Assembly (NCBI RefSeq): GCF_034427455.1 | Contig: NZ_JAXQNN010000001.1 | Location: 496,001 to 560,000, forward strand | Source: Jeotgalibacillus haloalkalitolerans | GTDB lineage: Bacteria; Bacillota; Bacilli; Bacillales; Jeotgalibacillaceae | Reading direction: 5' to 3' | DNA: 64,000 nucleotides | Shown: positions 43,354 through 50,978 of the stretch, piece after piece | Layout of the letters: each line of letters starts with the position of its first letter | Numbering within the stretch: the stretch's first letter is position 1 | The notes under the pieces: model-generated | Database searches by the model: none | Seen by the model: the letters and a program-made list of their open reading frames with translations, nothing else | What the model was told of the DNA's origin: nothing | Program-made: the position numbers and the translations under genes

Positions 43354-44412
43354 ATGAAATATGGTTTCTGGCTTCCGATTTTTGGCGGGTGGCTTCGTAA
43401 TGTTGAAGATGAGAATATGCCACCGACATTTGATTATGCGAAAAAAGTGATTCAGTCAGCAGAGATGTGGGGTTACGATACCACACTGATCGCTGAACTG
43501 TACCTGAACGATATAAAAGGACCGGAACGGGATTCAATTGAAGCCTGGTCAACAGCAGCGGCACTTGCAGCAGTAACTGAGAAGATTGAAATTATGACTG
43601 CAATCCGTCCGGGATTTCATAATCCGGCAGTAGCTGCAAAAATGGCTTCCAATATTGATCACATTTCAAACGGCCGATTCACATTAAACGTTGTGTCTGC
43701 CTGGTGGGCTGAAGAAGCGAAGCAGTATGGCGGCGCATTTACAGAGCACGATGAGCGCTATGAGCGTACGGATGAGTTCCTTACAATTTTAAAAGGGCTC
43801 TGGACCGAGGACACATTCAGTTTTAAAGGGAAATATTATGATATTGAAAATACAAAGCTTGAACCAAAGCCGGTTCAGCGTCCGAATCCAATTCTTTATG
43901 CAGGCGGTGAAAGCCCGCGCGGCAAGCAGTCTATTGTTGAACACTGCGATTCTTATGTGATGCATGGCGGAACAGTTGAAGAAATTGAAACAAAGATTGC
44001 TGATATGGAATCACGCCGTGCTGCAGCAGAGAAGGATCCATTTGGTTCATTCGGAATGGCGGCGTTTATTATTTGTCGTGATACAGAAGAGGAAGTGCAG
44101 GCTGAACTTGAACGGATCACAGATGTAAAAGACGTGAGCGGATATGCCGGCTACAACGATTTCGTCAGCAAATCACAGCTTGAGCAGCAGGTAAAACTGA
44201 TGGATTACTCTGTATCAAACCGCGGACTCAGACCGAACCTGATTGGCACACCTGAACAGATTGCAGAGCGGATCATTGAATTTGAAAATGCAGGCCTTGA
44301 CCTGTTACTGCTTCAGTTCTCTCCACAACTTGAAGAGATGAAGCGTTTTTCTGAAAAAGTTATGCCACTGGTTGAGAAAAAGAGAAAGCTTCAGCAGGAA
44401 ATCAACATTTAG
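43354..44412 (+). CDS. LLM-class FMN-dependent monooxygenase under S-box control
   Basis: 352 residues, bacterial luciferase-like TIM barrel related to alkanesulfonate/dimethylsulfone monooxygenases (SsuD/SfnG). Signature pieces: YGFWLPIFGGWLRNVEDEN at the start, MTAIRPGFHNPAVAAKMASNIDHIS, and GRFTLNVVSAWWAEEAKQYG near residue 115, then DERYERTDEFLTILKGLW. With an S box in front, it probably releases sulfite from an organosulfur compound when methionine is scarce. A reductase partner is not adjacent. ATG at 43354 follows AAGGAG. Confidence 0.9.
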   Translation: MKYGFWLPIFGGWLRNVEDENMPPTFDYAKKVIQSAEMWGYDTTLIAELYLNDIKGPERDSIEAWSTAAALAAVTEKIEIMTAIRPGFHNPAVAAKMASNIDHISNGRFTLNVVSAWWAEEAKQYGGAFTEHDERYERTDEFLTILKGLWTEDTFSFKGKYYDIENTKLEPKPVQRPNPILYAGGESPRGKQSIVEHCDSYVMHGGTVEEIETKIADMESRRAAAEKDPFGSFGMAAFIICRDTEEEVQAELERITDVKDVSGYAGYNDFVSKSQLEQQVKLMDYSVSNRGLRPNLIGTPEQIAERIIEFENAGLDLLLLQFSPQLEEMKRFSEKVMPLVEKKRKLQQEINI

Positions 44413-44423
44413 GGGGAAACAGT

Positions 44424-45380
44424 ATGAGTAAAGCATATGTACTGCATGAAAATGATGAATGGACGGTTCATTTAACGAAAAGACTGGATGAACTGAATGT
44501 ATCTTATGAAGTTTGGCATCTAGATGAAGGGATTGTAGATTTAACGGAAGAGCCTCCTGAAGGCATTTTTTACAGCAGAATGAGTGCTTCTTCACATACG
44601 CGCGGTCACCGTTTTGCGCCGGAACTTACGGAATCAGTGCTTGCATGGCTTGAGCAGCATGGCAGAACAGTATTGAACGGCTCGCGTGCACTTCGTCTTG
44701 AGGTGAGCAAGGTGAACCAGTACACGGCACTTCAGCTGAATGGAATTAAAACGCCTGATACGATCGCAGCGGTTGGACGAGAGCAGATTATAAAAGCAGC
44801 GGAAAAGCTTGATAAACCATCGTTTATTACGAAGCATAACCGTGCAGGAAAAGGGCTTGGCGTTCAGCTTTTCCATTCGATTGATGCGCTGAAGCAATAT
44901 GTAAACAGCGATGATTTTGAACTGCCGGTTGATGGGATTACGCTCATTCAGGAGTATATTGAGTCACCGGAGTCATATATTACGCGCTGCGAATTTGTAG
45001 GTGGTAAATTTGTCTATGCGGTTCGTGTGGATACTTCTGAGGGCTTTGAGCTATGCCCGGCAGATGCATGCCAGATTGATGATCTGTTCTGCCCGGTTGG
45101 TGAAGAGGTGGAGGAGAAGCCGAAGTTCCAAGTTGTGAAAGACTTTAATGAGCCGCTGTTGATCACACAGCTTGAATATTTTCTTGCGAGAAATGATATT
45201 GCTGTGGCGGGAATTGAGTTCATTAAAGATGCTGACGGCGAGATTTATGTATATGACATCAATACAAACACGAATTACAATGCGGATGCAGAAGCAGCTC
45301 ACGGTACTTACGGGATGCTTGAGCTTGCGAAGTTTCTGAAGAAGAAGCTTGAGCGCGAGTACTCCGTAGTTGAAGCTTAG
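44424..45380 (+). CDS. ATP-grasp ligase, RimK-like
   Basis: 318 residues. ATP-grasp fold: FITKHNRAGKGLGVQLF (nucleotide-binding loop, about residues 135-150), LIQEYIESPESYITRCEFVGGKFVYAVRVD, and YDINTNTNYNADAEAAHG with the metal-binding Asp and Asn near residue 290. Related to glutamate ligases such as RimK. Only 11 bases after the monooxygenase, so under the same S box. Its substrate is unknown; the pairing suggests a conjugate or peptide bond linked to sulfur metabolism. Confidence 0.85.
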   Translation: MSKAYVLHENDEWTVHLTKRLDELNVSYEVWHLDEGIVDLTEEPPEGIFYSRMSASSHTRGHRFAPELTESVLAWLEQHGRTVLNGSRALRLEVSKVNQYTALQLNGIKTPDTIAAVGREQIIKAAEKLDKPSFITKHNRAGKGLGVQLFHSIDALKQYVNSDDFELPVDGITLIQEYIESPESYITRCEFVGGKFVYAVRVDTSEGFELCPADACQIDDLFCPVGEEVEEKPKFQVVKDFNEPLLITQLEYFLARNDIAVAGIEFIKDADGEIYVYDINTNTNYNADAEAAHGTYGMLELAKFLKKKLEREYSVVEA

Positions 45381-45391
45381 ATATTATATTT

Positions 45392-45422
45392 GAAAAGCCC
45401 TGTTCAGACAGGGCTTTTTTCA
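45392..45422. terminator. Bidirectional terminator
   Basis: AAAAGCCCTG-TTCAGA-CAGGGCTTTTTT between the ATP-grasp and hydrolase genes. Confidence 0.9.
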
Positions 45423-45426
45423 TTGA

Positions 45427-46233
45427 TTAATTACGCAAAAACTGCAAAATCTCTGCATTCAGCTTTTCAGTTTCTTCAAAGACAAGACCATGTCCGCTTT
45501 CTTCAAATTTAACAAGCTCAGCATTTTGCAGATGAGACTGCAGGTACTCAGAAAAGTGGATTGGGCAGATCTCATCGTTTGTACCATGAAGCAACAGGAC
45601 AGGTACTGTTACGTGCTCAAGGTCACCGCGGCCATCTTCATCTCTGAGTGCTTCAGCAGAATGGATCGTTCCATGTGCGGATGCCTGCAGACCGAGTGTG
45701 CCAAACCAGTGCCTGAAAGCTTCTGAAGGTTCCTGATGGAAGAACATATCGCCGAATTCCTCTAAGAAAGCAGGGCGGTCTTTTTGTATGCTTTCAATCA
45801 TTCCATCGATTTCTTTTGCTTCAATGCCATAAGGGAAATCATCTGTTTTTGTAAATCGCGGAGCGGCAGGTGCAAGCAGCATCAGCTTGGAAATTCCGTG
45901 CTGCTGATGGCGCGCCATGTATCTCAGTGCAATCGGGCCACCCATTGAAAAGCCTGCCAGCACAGCATTTTCTAATCCCAAATGGTCAATGACAGCTTTT
46001 ACATCATCTGCTTTCCGGTTATAGTCATAACCGCTCCACGGCTTATCTGATTGCCCGTATCCTCTCAGGTCAATTCCGATAAAGCGGTATCCCAAATTCA
46101 CAATCTCATTGATCTGATATTCAAACATACGGTGATTGACAGGCCAGCCGTGAATAAAAATAACCGGCTGACCCTCACCGATATCCTCTACAAATAATGA
46201 AACGCCTTTTTCAACTTCGATTCGATGTGACAT
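45427..46233 (-). CDS. Alpha/beta hydrolase
   Basis: 268 residues. Oxyanion motif HGWPVN, nucleophile Ser in AGFSMGG (about residue 97), Asp in LLLHGTNDEICP (about 217) and His in ESGHGLVFEE (about 247). Similar to non-haem chloroperoxidase/arylesterase-type hydrolases. ATG at 46233 follows CAGGAGG; a longer frame to 46317 would add a sequence without a ribosome site. Monocistronic. Confidence 0.92.
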   Translation of the reverse strand: MSHRIEVEKGVSLFVEDIGEGQPVIFIHGWPVNHRMFEYQINEIVNLGYRFIGIDLRGYGQSDKPWSGYDYNRKADDVKAVIDHLGLENAVLAGFSMGGPIALRYMARHQQHGISKLMLLAPAAPRFTKTDDFPYGIEAKEIDGMIESIQKDRPAFLEEFGDMFFHQEPSEAFRHWFGTLGLQASAHGTIHSAEALRDEDGRGDLEHVTVPVLLLHGTNDEICPIHFSEYLQSHLQNAELVKFEESGHGLVFEETEKLNAEILQFLRN

Positions 46234-46312
46234 CAAAAAACCTCCTGAAATTAAGATAATATTTGTATACCCGAAACTTTTAAATGTACACCAATACTTT
46301 ACAGTTTTATAA

Positions 46313-46328
46313 ATCAAAAAAAATTGAT
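46313..46328. promoter_or_regulatory. ArsR operator a
   Basis: ATCAA-N6-TTGAT, extended to AAATCAA...TTGATTT, just upstream of the -35 of arsR. Confidence 0.75.
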
Positions 46329-46335
46329 TTAATGA

Positions 46336-46364
46336 TTGACATTTATGAACAACGTGAATATGAT
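46336..46364 (+). promoter_or_regulatory. arsR (arsP locus) promoter
   Basis: TTGACA (46336-46341), 17 bases, TATGAT (46359-46364), flanked on both sides by ATCAA-N6-TTGAT operators. Confidence 0.8.
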
Positions 46365-46370
46365 GGGTAT

Positions 46371-46386
46371 ATCAAATAAATTTGAT
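46371..46386. promoter_or_regulatory. ArsR operator b
   Basis: ATCAAATAAATTTGAT, about seven bases downstream of the -10 and 19 bases before the arsR start. Confidence 0.75.
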
Positions 46387-46404
46387 GCAAAGGTGGAATA
46401 TGAT

Positions 46405-46725
46405 ATGACCTCACAAGTAATCGCTCCAAATGAAGACACGTTTGTAAAGTTTGAAAAGAAATTTAAAGCGCTCGCTGATCAGAAAAGGCTGGAGATTTTG
46501 CATCTTATTCAGCAGCATCACTCACTTTGTGTATGTGATCTTGCAGAACATATTGATATGCCTCAGTCCAAATTGTCCTATCATTTAAAACAGCTATTAG
46601 ATGCAGGGTTTTTAAACGTTGAAAAGAAAGGGACCTGGAATTACTATTCAATTAATAATGAGGGGATCAATGAAGTGTTGTCACCTGCATTGTGCTGTCT
46701 GTTTAGAAATGAAGAGAGCTGCTGA
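46405..46725 (+). CDS. arsR: ArsR/SmtB family metalloregulator
   Basis: 106 residues with a winged helix. The alpha-3 As(III) site is visible as LCVCDL (Cys42, Cys44), with more Cys at 97, 98 and 106 at the C-terminus. Recognition helix MPQSKLSYHLKQLLDAGF. I use the ATG at 46405, which follows AAAGGTGG; a longer frame from 46336 overlaps the promoter and operator b. It should repress itself and the arsP gene through four operators. Confidence 0.9.
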   Translation: MTSQVIAPNEDTFVKFEKKFKALADQKRLEILHLIQQHHSLCVCDLAEHIDMPQSKLSYHLKQLLDAGFLNVEKKGTWNYYSINNEGINEVLSPALCCLFRNEESC

Positions 46726-46768
46726 ATTAGAAGCCCGGAGAAAAGATTTCCCCTGGCTTGTTCAAAGA

Positions 46769-46784
46769 ATCAAAAAAATTTGAT
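46769..46784. promoter_or_regulatory. ArsR operator c
   Basis: ATCAAAAAAATTTGAT upstream of the permease gene; same palindrome as operators a and b. Confidence 0.75.
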
Positions 46785-46790
46785 TTATTA

Positions 46791-46806
46791 ATCAAAAAAA
46801 GTTGAT
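46791..46806. promoter_or_regulatory. ArsR operator d
   Basis: ATCAAAAAAAGTTGAT, 22 bases after operator c and just before the AAGGAG of the permease. Confidence 0.7.
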
Positions 46807-46822
46807 ATAAGGAGCGAGAAAA

Positions 46823-47677
46823 TTGTTGGAATCATTTATTTGGATTGCATTGGAACTTACCGTATTGTTTGTCGTCATTTCTTTTGTACTTTCACTGCTG
46901 CAGTCGTTTATCCCTTATGAAAAAGTGGAGGATTATTTGAGAACACGATCAAAATGGAAAGCAGGATTATTTGCAATTGTATTTGCTTTTATTACGCCAT
47001 TTTGTTCCTGCTCGACGATTCCAGTTGTCGTGAATATGCTGCGAAATAAGGTACCTTTTGGATTAACCATGGTCTTTCTATTCTCTTCACCATTACTGGA
47101 TCCGACCATCCTGACTGTAATGGGAGTGATTCTTGGATGGCAGACGACAGTGATTTATACATTGGTCACCGCTGTTTTCTCTCTCGTTCTGGGTTTCACA
47201 CTCGAAAGGCTGGGCTTTGAAAAATACGTGAAGCCGGTCATGGTGAAAGGGTACCACTCAGGTAAGAAAAAGTGGGATGTGAAGCGGGCTTTGAGGGAGA
47301 CCGGTCAGATGATGAAGTCAGTATTTCCGTTTTTAATCATTGGCGCTGCAATTGGTGCAGGTATACATGGTCTGGTACCGGCTTCATTCATTGCTGAGAA
47401 CTTTGGTCATCAGGCATGGTGGCTGATTCCGCTTGCTGCATTACTCGGAATTCCGTTATATATCAGGCTCTCAAGCATGATTCCGATTTCTCAGGTGCTG
47501 CTGCTCAAAGGAATGGCATTGGGACCGATCATGGCGCTGCTGATCAGTTCTGCTGGTGCGAGCCTGCCGGAAGTCGTCCTTTTAAAATCAATATTCCATA
47601 TAAAGCTCGTAGCAGTGTTTGTGCTATCAGTGTTAACGATGGCTACGTTATCAGGATTGATCTTTTACTTTATTTAA
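46823..47677 (+). CDS. arsP: ArsP/YraQ-type permease (DUF318)
   Basis: 284 residues, about eight membrane segments. The conserved FCSCSTIPVVVNML (about residues 57-70) is the DUF318 signature; Cys residues there bind arsenic in ArsP. ArsP exports trivalent organoarsenicals such as methylarsenite and roxarsone(III). Control by an ArsR with its own operators supports that role, though YraQ-type permeases can also handle other metals. TTG at 46823 follows AAGGAG at eight bases. Confidence 0.85.
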   Translation: MLESFIWIALELTVLFVVISFVLSLLQSFIPYEKVEDYLRTRSKWKAGLFAIVFAFITPFCSCSTIPVVVNMLRNKVPFGLTMVFLFSSPLLDPTILTVMGVILGWQTTVIYTLVTAVFSLVLGFTLERLGFEKYVKPVMVKGYHSGKKKWDVKRALRETGQMMKSVFPFLIIGAAIGAGIHGLVPASFIAENFGHQAWWLIPLAALLGIPLYIRLSSMIPISQVLLLKGMALGPIMALLISSAGASLPEVVLLKSIFHIKLVAVFVLSVLTMATLSGLIFYFI

Positions 47678-47688
47678 GGAGGTGGCAA

Positions 47689-47787
47689 ATGATGCTAAAA
47701 AAATTACTCTCAATTGTTAAGCCGCTTAAAAAAGAAGATTGCTGTAAAGTGAAGATTGTTGAAATGAAAGAGGATAAGAGCTGTTAA
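47689..47787 (+). CDS. 32-residue cysteine-bearing miniprotein
   Basis: MMLKKLLSIVKPLKKEDCCK then VKIVEMKEDKSC: 32 residues, basic amphipathic N-terminus, a CC pair (residues 18-19) and a terminal Cys32. ATG at 47689 follows AAGGAGG at six bases and the gene is ended by a strong terminator, so it should be real. Eleven bases after arsP. The three cysteines could bind As(III) or help deliver it to the permease; no family is known to me. Confidence 0.8.
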   Translation: MMLKKLLSIVKPLKKEDCCKVKIVEMKEDKSC

Positions 47788-47792
47788 TAGAC

Positions 47793-47828
47793 AAAAAATC
47801 CGGAACAGGTGTGCTCCGGATTTTTTGT
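47793..47828 (+). terminator. Terminator of the arsR-arsP-miniprotein locus
   Basis: AAAAAATCCGGA-ACAGGTGTGC-TCCGGATTTTTTG. Confidence 0.9.
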
Positions 47829-47838
47829 CGTTAGCTTT

Positions 47839-48123
47839 TTACATAATCTGTTCAGGTCCGCCGGTCATTACGATTCCACGGCCTTCAGGTGTATCCTGAA
47901 CATCAAGCGTCAATTCTTCTGCGACGAATAAAATCTGCGGATCAATTGCTACTTTGATGCCATTAATCGTCTGAATCACATCGTTTTCTTCCGGTACATG
48001 GAATGACAAGCCTATCTCAGGACTGCCTTCTCCCTGACCGGCAAAATATACGCGGATATTTTCAGATTCATACTGGTGAAATAACTTTTTGAACGCTTCT
48101 TTTGCTTCATCTGTAATAATCAT
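47839..48123 (-). CDS. HesB/IscA-like protein without cysteines
   Basis: 94 residues: MIITDEAKEAFKKLFHQYES, IRVYFAGQGEGSPEIGLSF, then IKVAIDPQILFVAEELTLDVQ. The fold pattern is that of HesB/IscA iron-sulfur assembly proteins, but the three conserved cysteines are all missing (no Cys in the protein). It therefore cannot carry a cluster in the usual way. ATG at 48123 follows AAAGGAAG. It lies between two arsenic loci, on the same strand as arsC. Confidence 0.8.
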   Translation of the reverse strand: MIITDEAKEAFKKLFHQYESENIRVYFAGQGEGSPEIGLSFHVPEENDVIQTINGIKVAIDPQILFVAEELTLDVQDTPEGRGIVMTGGPEQIM

Positions 48124-48220
48124 TTTTGTCTTCCTTTCTCACATTAGCTTATACATTTATGATGTGTGAAAAGGGAGAGAAACGCAAGTATGATGCTGTC
48201 CGGCAGTATTAGCCAGACTC

Positions 48221-48640
48221 CTATTTGCCGGTTTCAGCAAATTCTTTGATTCTTGACCCGATTTCATCACGTACGCGCTGGAAGAACGCCCACTTTTCTT
48301 CGTCAGTGCCTTCTGCTTTAGCCGGGTCATCAAAGCCCCAGTGCTCACGTTTTACATGTGGAGGTGTAACAGGGCAGTGATCTGCAGCATGTCCGCACAG
48401 TGTTACCACAAGGTCAGCATTGTTTAGAATCTCTGGATCAATCGTGTCAGATGTCTGGTTTGAAATATCAATGCCTGCTTCATTCATTGCTTTTACAGCA
48501 TTTGGATTAAGTCCGTGTGCTTCAAGACCTGCGCTTAATACGTTCCACTCATCGCTTAAATATTGCTTGCCCCAGCCTTCTGCCATCTGGCTTCTGCAAG
48601 AGTTACCTGTGCATAGGAAATATAATGTTTTTTTAGACAT
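48221..48640 (-). CDS. arsC: Arsenate reductase, thioredoxin-coupled
   Basis: 139 residues, low-molecular-weight phosphatase fold. Catalytic CTGNSCRS near the N-terminus (nucleophile Cys10) and the redox pair Cys82/Cys89 in [12 protein letters not shown]. Reduces arsenate to arsenite, which ArsB exports. ATG at 48640 follows AAGGAGTG. Third gene of arsR-arsB-arsC but separated from arsB by 192 bases containing a 21-bp array. Confidence 0.95.
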   Translation of the reverse strand: MSKKTLYFLCTGNSCRSQMAEGWGKQYLSDEWNVLSAGLEAHGLNPNAVKAMNEAGIDISNQTSDTIDPEILNNADLVVTLCGHAADHCPVTPPHVKREHWGFDDPAKAEGTDEEKWAFFQRVRDEIGSRIKEFAETGK

Positions 48641-48696
48641 GAGAAACACTCCTTGAAATTAGTTAGTTTGTTGTGAACGCTTTGTTTGTCAGCGAT

Positions 48697-48815
48697 CTTG
48701 TATCTATTCCTGGTTTAGTTGCAGCAATTTGCGCCAGGGTTGTAGCGATACGCCGGGGACCTTGTAGTAATCCCCCGGCTTCCGGTAGCAAATACACTAA
48801 ATGTTTGTCGTATTC
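48697..48815 (+). repeat. 21-bp-phased array, class II, between arsB and arsC
   Basis: TTG(T/C) cores at 48698, 48719, 48740, 48762 and 48783, then TTGTC near 48805: steps 21-21-22-21-about 22. Unit 3 has GCGATACGCCGGGGA. It lies inside the ars operon and reads opposite to its genes. Confidence 0.85.
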
Positions 48816-48832
48816 TGATCCCGAAAATGGTA

Positions 48833-50128
48833 TTACAGAATAATCAGCAGCCACACATACAATCCAAACAATGTGATAAACAGCGTCGGGATCGTAAGGA
48901 TAATTCCTACTTTAAAATAGTAGCCCCAGCTGATGTTGAAGCCTTTTTTGCTCAGAACATGCAGCCATAATAATGTAGCCAGTGAGCCGATCGGTGTAAT
49001 TTTCGGTCCGAGGTCAGAACCGATCACATTTGCATAAATCAATGCTTCTCTTACTGCACCAGTTGTATTTGTTTCCTGGATTGCGAGTGCATCGATCATG
49101 ACAGTCGGCATGTTATTCATAATTGAAGACAGGAATGCAGCAATAAAGCCCATGCCCATTGTGGCTGCAAGCAGTCCCTGATCAGCTGTTGCATCAAGCA
49201 CATCAGCAAGCAGGCTGGTCAATCCGACATTTCGCAGTCCATAAACGACTACATACATACCGATGGAGAAAAATACAATGGCCCACGGCGCGTCTTTTAC
49301 AACAGTGGTCGTGTTGACGGCCGGGCTTCTTCTTGCAATCAGCAGGAAGATAATCGCAATGATACCTGCGATAATGGATACCGGGATTTCAGCGAACTCG
49401 CTTGTGAAATAACCGGCAAGTAAAATTGCAAGCACGCCCCATGAAAGGCGGAACATTTTCGGATCCTTGAGCGCTTCCTGAGGCTTACGAAGCTGTGATA
49501 AATCATAATTTTCCGGAATACTCTTACGGAAAAACAGCCACAGTACTAAAATACTTGCCCCGATACTGAAGAAGTTTGGAATGATCATCCGGCTTGCATA
49601 CTCTGCAAATCCGATACCAAATACGTCAGCAGAAACGATATTAACAAGGTTACTGACGATCAGCGGCAGGGAGGCAGTATCAGCGATAAATCCGCTGGCC
49701 ATAATGAATGGTAAAATCATCGCTTCTTTAAAGTTCAAGTTTCTCACCATTGCAAGGACAATCGGCGTCAGAATCAGAGCTGCACCATCATTTGCGAAGA
49801 AGGCTGCGACCAGTGCGCCAAGTAATGTAACGTAGATAAACATTCTGATCCCGCTGCCTTTCGCAAACCTTGCCATATGCAGTGCGGACCATTCGAAAAA
49901 ACCGATCTCATCTAAAATCAATGAAATAATGATGAGTGCGACAAATGTCAGCGTGGCGTTCCAGACGATGGCTGTTACATCAGCGACATCCTGCATGGAG
50001 ACAACGCCCAAAATCAGTGCGATCACAGCGCCTCCCATTGCAGAGTAGCCGATGCCAAGGCCTTTAGGTTGCCAGATCACAAGTGTTAACGTAATAAGAA
50101 AAATCAGTATTGCTAAAAATATATCCAT
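48833..50128 (-). CDS. arsB: Arsenite efflux transporter
   Basis: 431 residues, about 11 membrane segments, ArsB family of the ion transporter superfamily. Typical segments: [50 protein letters not shown], and [26 protein letters not shown] near the C-terminus. Expels arsenite using the proton gradient. No ArsA ATPase is seen. ATG at 50128 follows AAAGGAG. Confidence 0.95.
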   Translation of the reverse strand: MDIFLAILIFLITLTLVIWQPKGLGIGYSAMGGAVIALILGVVSMQDVADVTAIVWNATLTFVALIIISLILDEIGFFEWSALHMARFAKGSGIRMFIYVTLLGALVAAFFANDGAALILTPIVLAMVRNLNFKEAMILPFIMASGFIADTASLPLIVSNLVNIVSADVFGIGFAEYASRMIIPNFFSIGASILVLWLFFRKSIPENYDLSQLRKPQEALKDPKMFRLSWGVLAILLAGYFTSEFAEIPVSIIAGIIAIIFLLIARRSPAVNTTTVVKDAPWAIVFFSIGMYVVVYGLRNVGLTSLLADVLDATADQGLLAATMGMGFIAAFLSSIMNNMPTVMIDALAIQETNTTGAVREALIYANVIGSDLGPKITPIGSLATLLWLHVLSKKGFNISWGYYFKVGIILTIPTLFITLFGLYVWLLIIL

Positions 50129-50146
50129 GACGGGACTCCTTTAAAT

Positions 50147-50494
50147 TTAGTTACAGGAAACACGTTTCCCTTTTTCGATCAGCTGTTCGAGATGATGATC
50201 CTGCGCCGGCAGCTGGTCTAAAATGCTGCGGATCATGTCATAGCCTTCAAAGGATTCATTCAGCGAATACACAATCCACTGTCCTTTTCGCTGCTCTCTG
50301 ATCATGCCGATATCCTTCATCTTCCGGACATGCTGGCTGACCGAAGGCTGACTCATTTGAAATATCTCAACGAACTCGCACACACAGCAGTCGTGATCTG
50401 CAAGAATACGCAGCATCGTTAACCGAGTTTTATCACCCATCAGTTTTAAAGCGGTTGAAGCTTTATCAATCGACATGGCTTCCATTGCGGGCAT
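50147..50494 (-). CDS. arsR: ArsR family metalloregulator of the arsBC operon
   Basis: 115 residues, winged helix with As(III)-binding Cys36, Cys37, Cys39 (CCVC) and a terminal Cys114. Recognition helix SQPSVSQHVRKMKDIGM. I start at the ATG at 50494, seven bases after GGAGGTG; a 120-residue frame begins on that site. Its operator at 50530-50553 is unlike those of the other ArsR, so the two loci are separately controlled. Confidence 0.92.
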   Translation of the reverse strand: MPAMEAMSIDKASTALKLMGDKTRLTMLRILADHDCCVCEFVEIFQMSQPSVSQHVRKMKDIGMIREQRKGQWIVYSLNESFEGYDMIRSILDQLPAQDHHLEQLIEKGKRVSCN

Positions 50495-50529
50495 GGTGTA
50501 CACCTCCATTTTTGTTCATCCGCTGATTA

Positions 50530-50553
50530 GTATATAGGCATATGCTTATATAC
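50530..50553. promoter_or_regulatory. ArsR operator and promoter of arsRBC
   Basis: Near-perfect palindrome GTATATA-N10-TATATAC centred on GCATATGC. It lies in the spacer of a minus-strand promoter TTGCGT-17-TATACT (-10 at about 50528-50533). Confidence 0.75.
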
Positions 50554-50613
50554 GCAACAGGGAAATGTGATTTTGATTGTAAATGTTATGTTACATGTGG
50601 ACGGCTTTGGCAG

Positions 50614-50731
50614 GATGTAGTGATTGTAGGTGGAGATGTAGCAATCCGGCTTCAGGTTGTAGCGATAAACCCGGGAGCCTGTCGTTATCCAGCCCGGCTT
50701 GTAGCAATTTCGCCAGACTGATGACATATCA
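50614..50731 (+). repeat. 21-bp-phased array, class II, upstream of arsR
   Basis: TGT(A/C) cores at 50616, 50637, 50658, 50680, 50700 and about 50722: steps 21-21-22-20-about 22. Unit 3 has GCGATAAACCCGGGAG. It fills much of the 370-base divergent gap before the small membrane protein gene. Confidence 0.85.
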
Positions 50732-50864
50732 GCCCATGGTCTTGCGGCATCATTCCACTTTATGCCCTGAGAAAACTGTAAATACGGCAGCGTTTTAGAT
50801 AGAGCTTTCAGGGAAAATATGAGATAGTAAACAAAATCAGTCATGAACGAAAGGGAGATGGACC

Positions 50865-50969
50865 ATGGAAGGATTTCCGTTATTCAGCACATCGCTGATC
50901 TTAACAGTTGTCACCATTGCAGTCGTAACGGCAGGCATTTTATATATCAGCTCAAGAGCTAAAAAATAG
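50865..50969 (+). CDS. 34-residue single-span membrane protein
   Basis: MEGFPLFSTSLILTVVTIAV then VTAGILYISSRAKK: one membrane helix (about residues 8-29) with a basic end. ATG at 50865 follows AAGGGAG at eight bases. Nine bases before proC, therefore probably in one transcript. Too small for most gene callers; no family recognised. Confidence 0.7.
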   Translation: MEGFPLFSTSLILTVVTIAVVTAGILYISSRAKK

Positions 50970-50978
50970 GAGGAACAT

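Noticed and set aside
47416-47787. 123-codon plus frame over arsP
   Set aside because: Mostly an out-of-frame shadow of arsP; only its last 32 codons, with their own ribosome site, form a credible gene.
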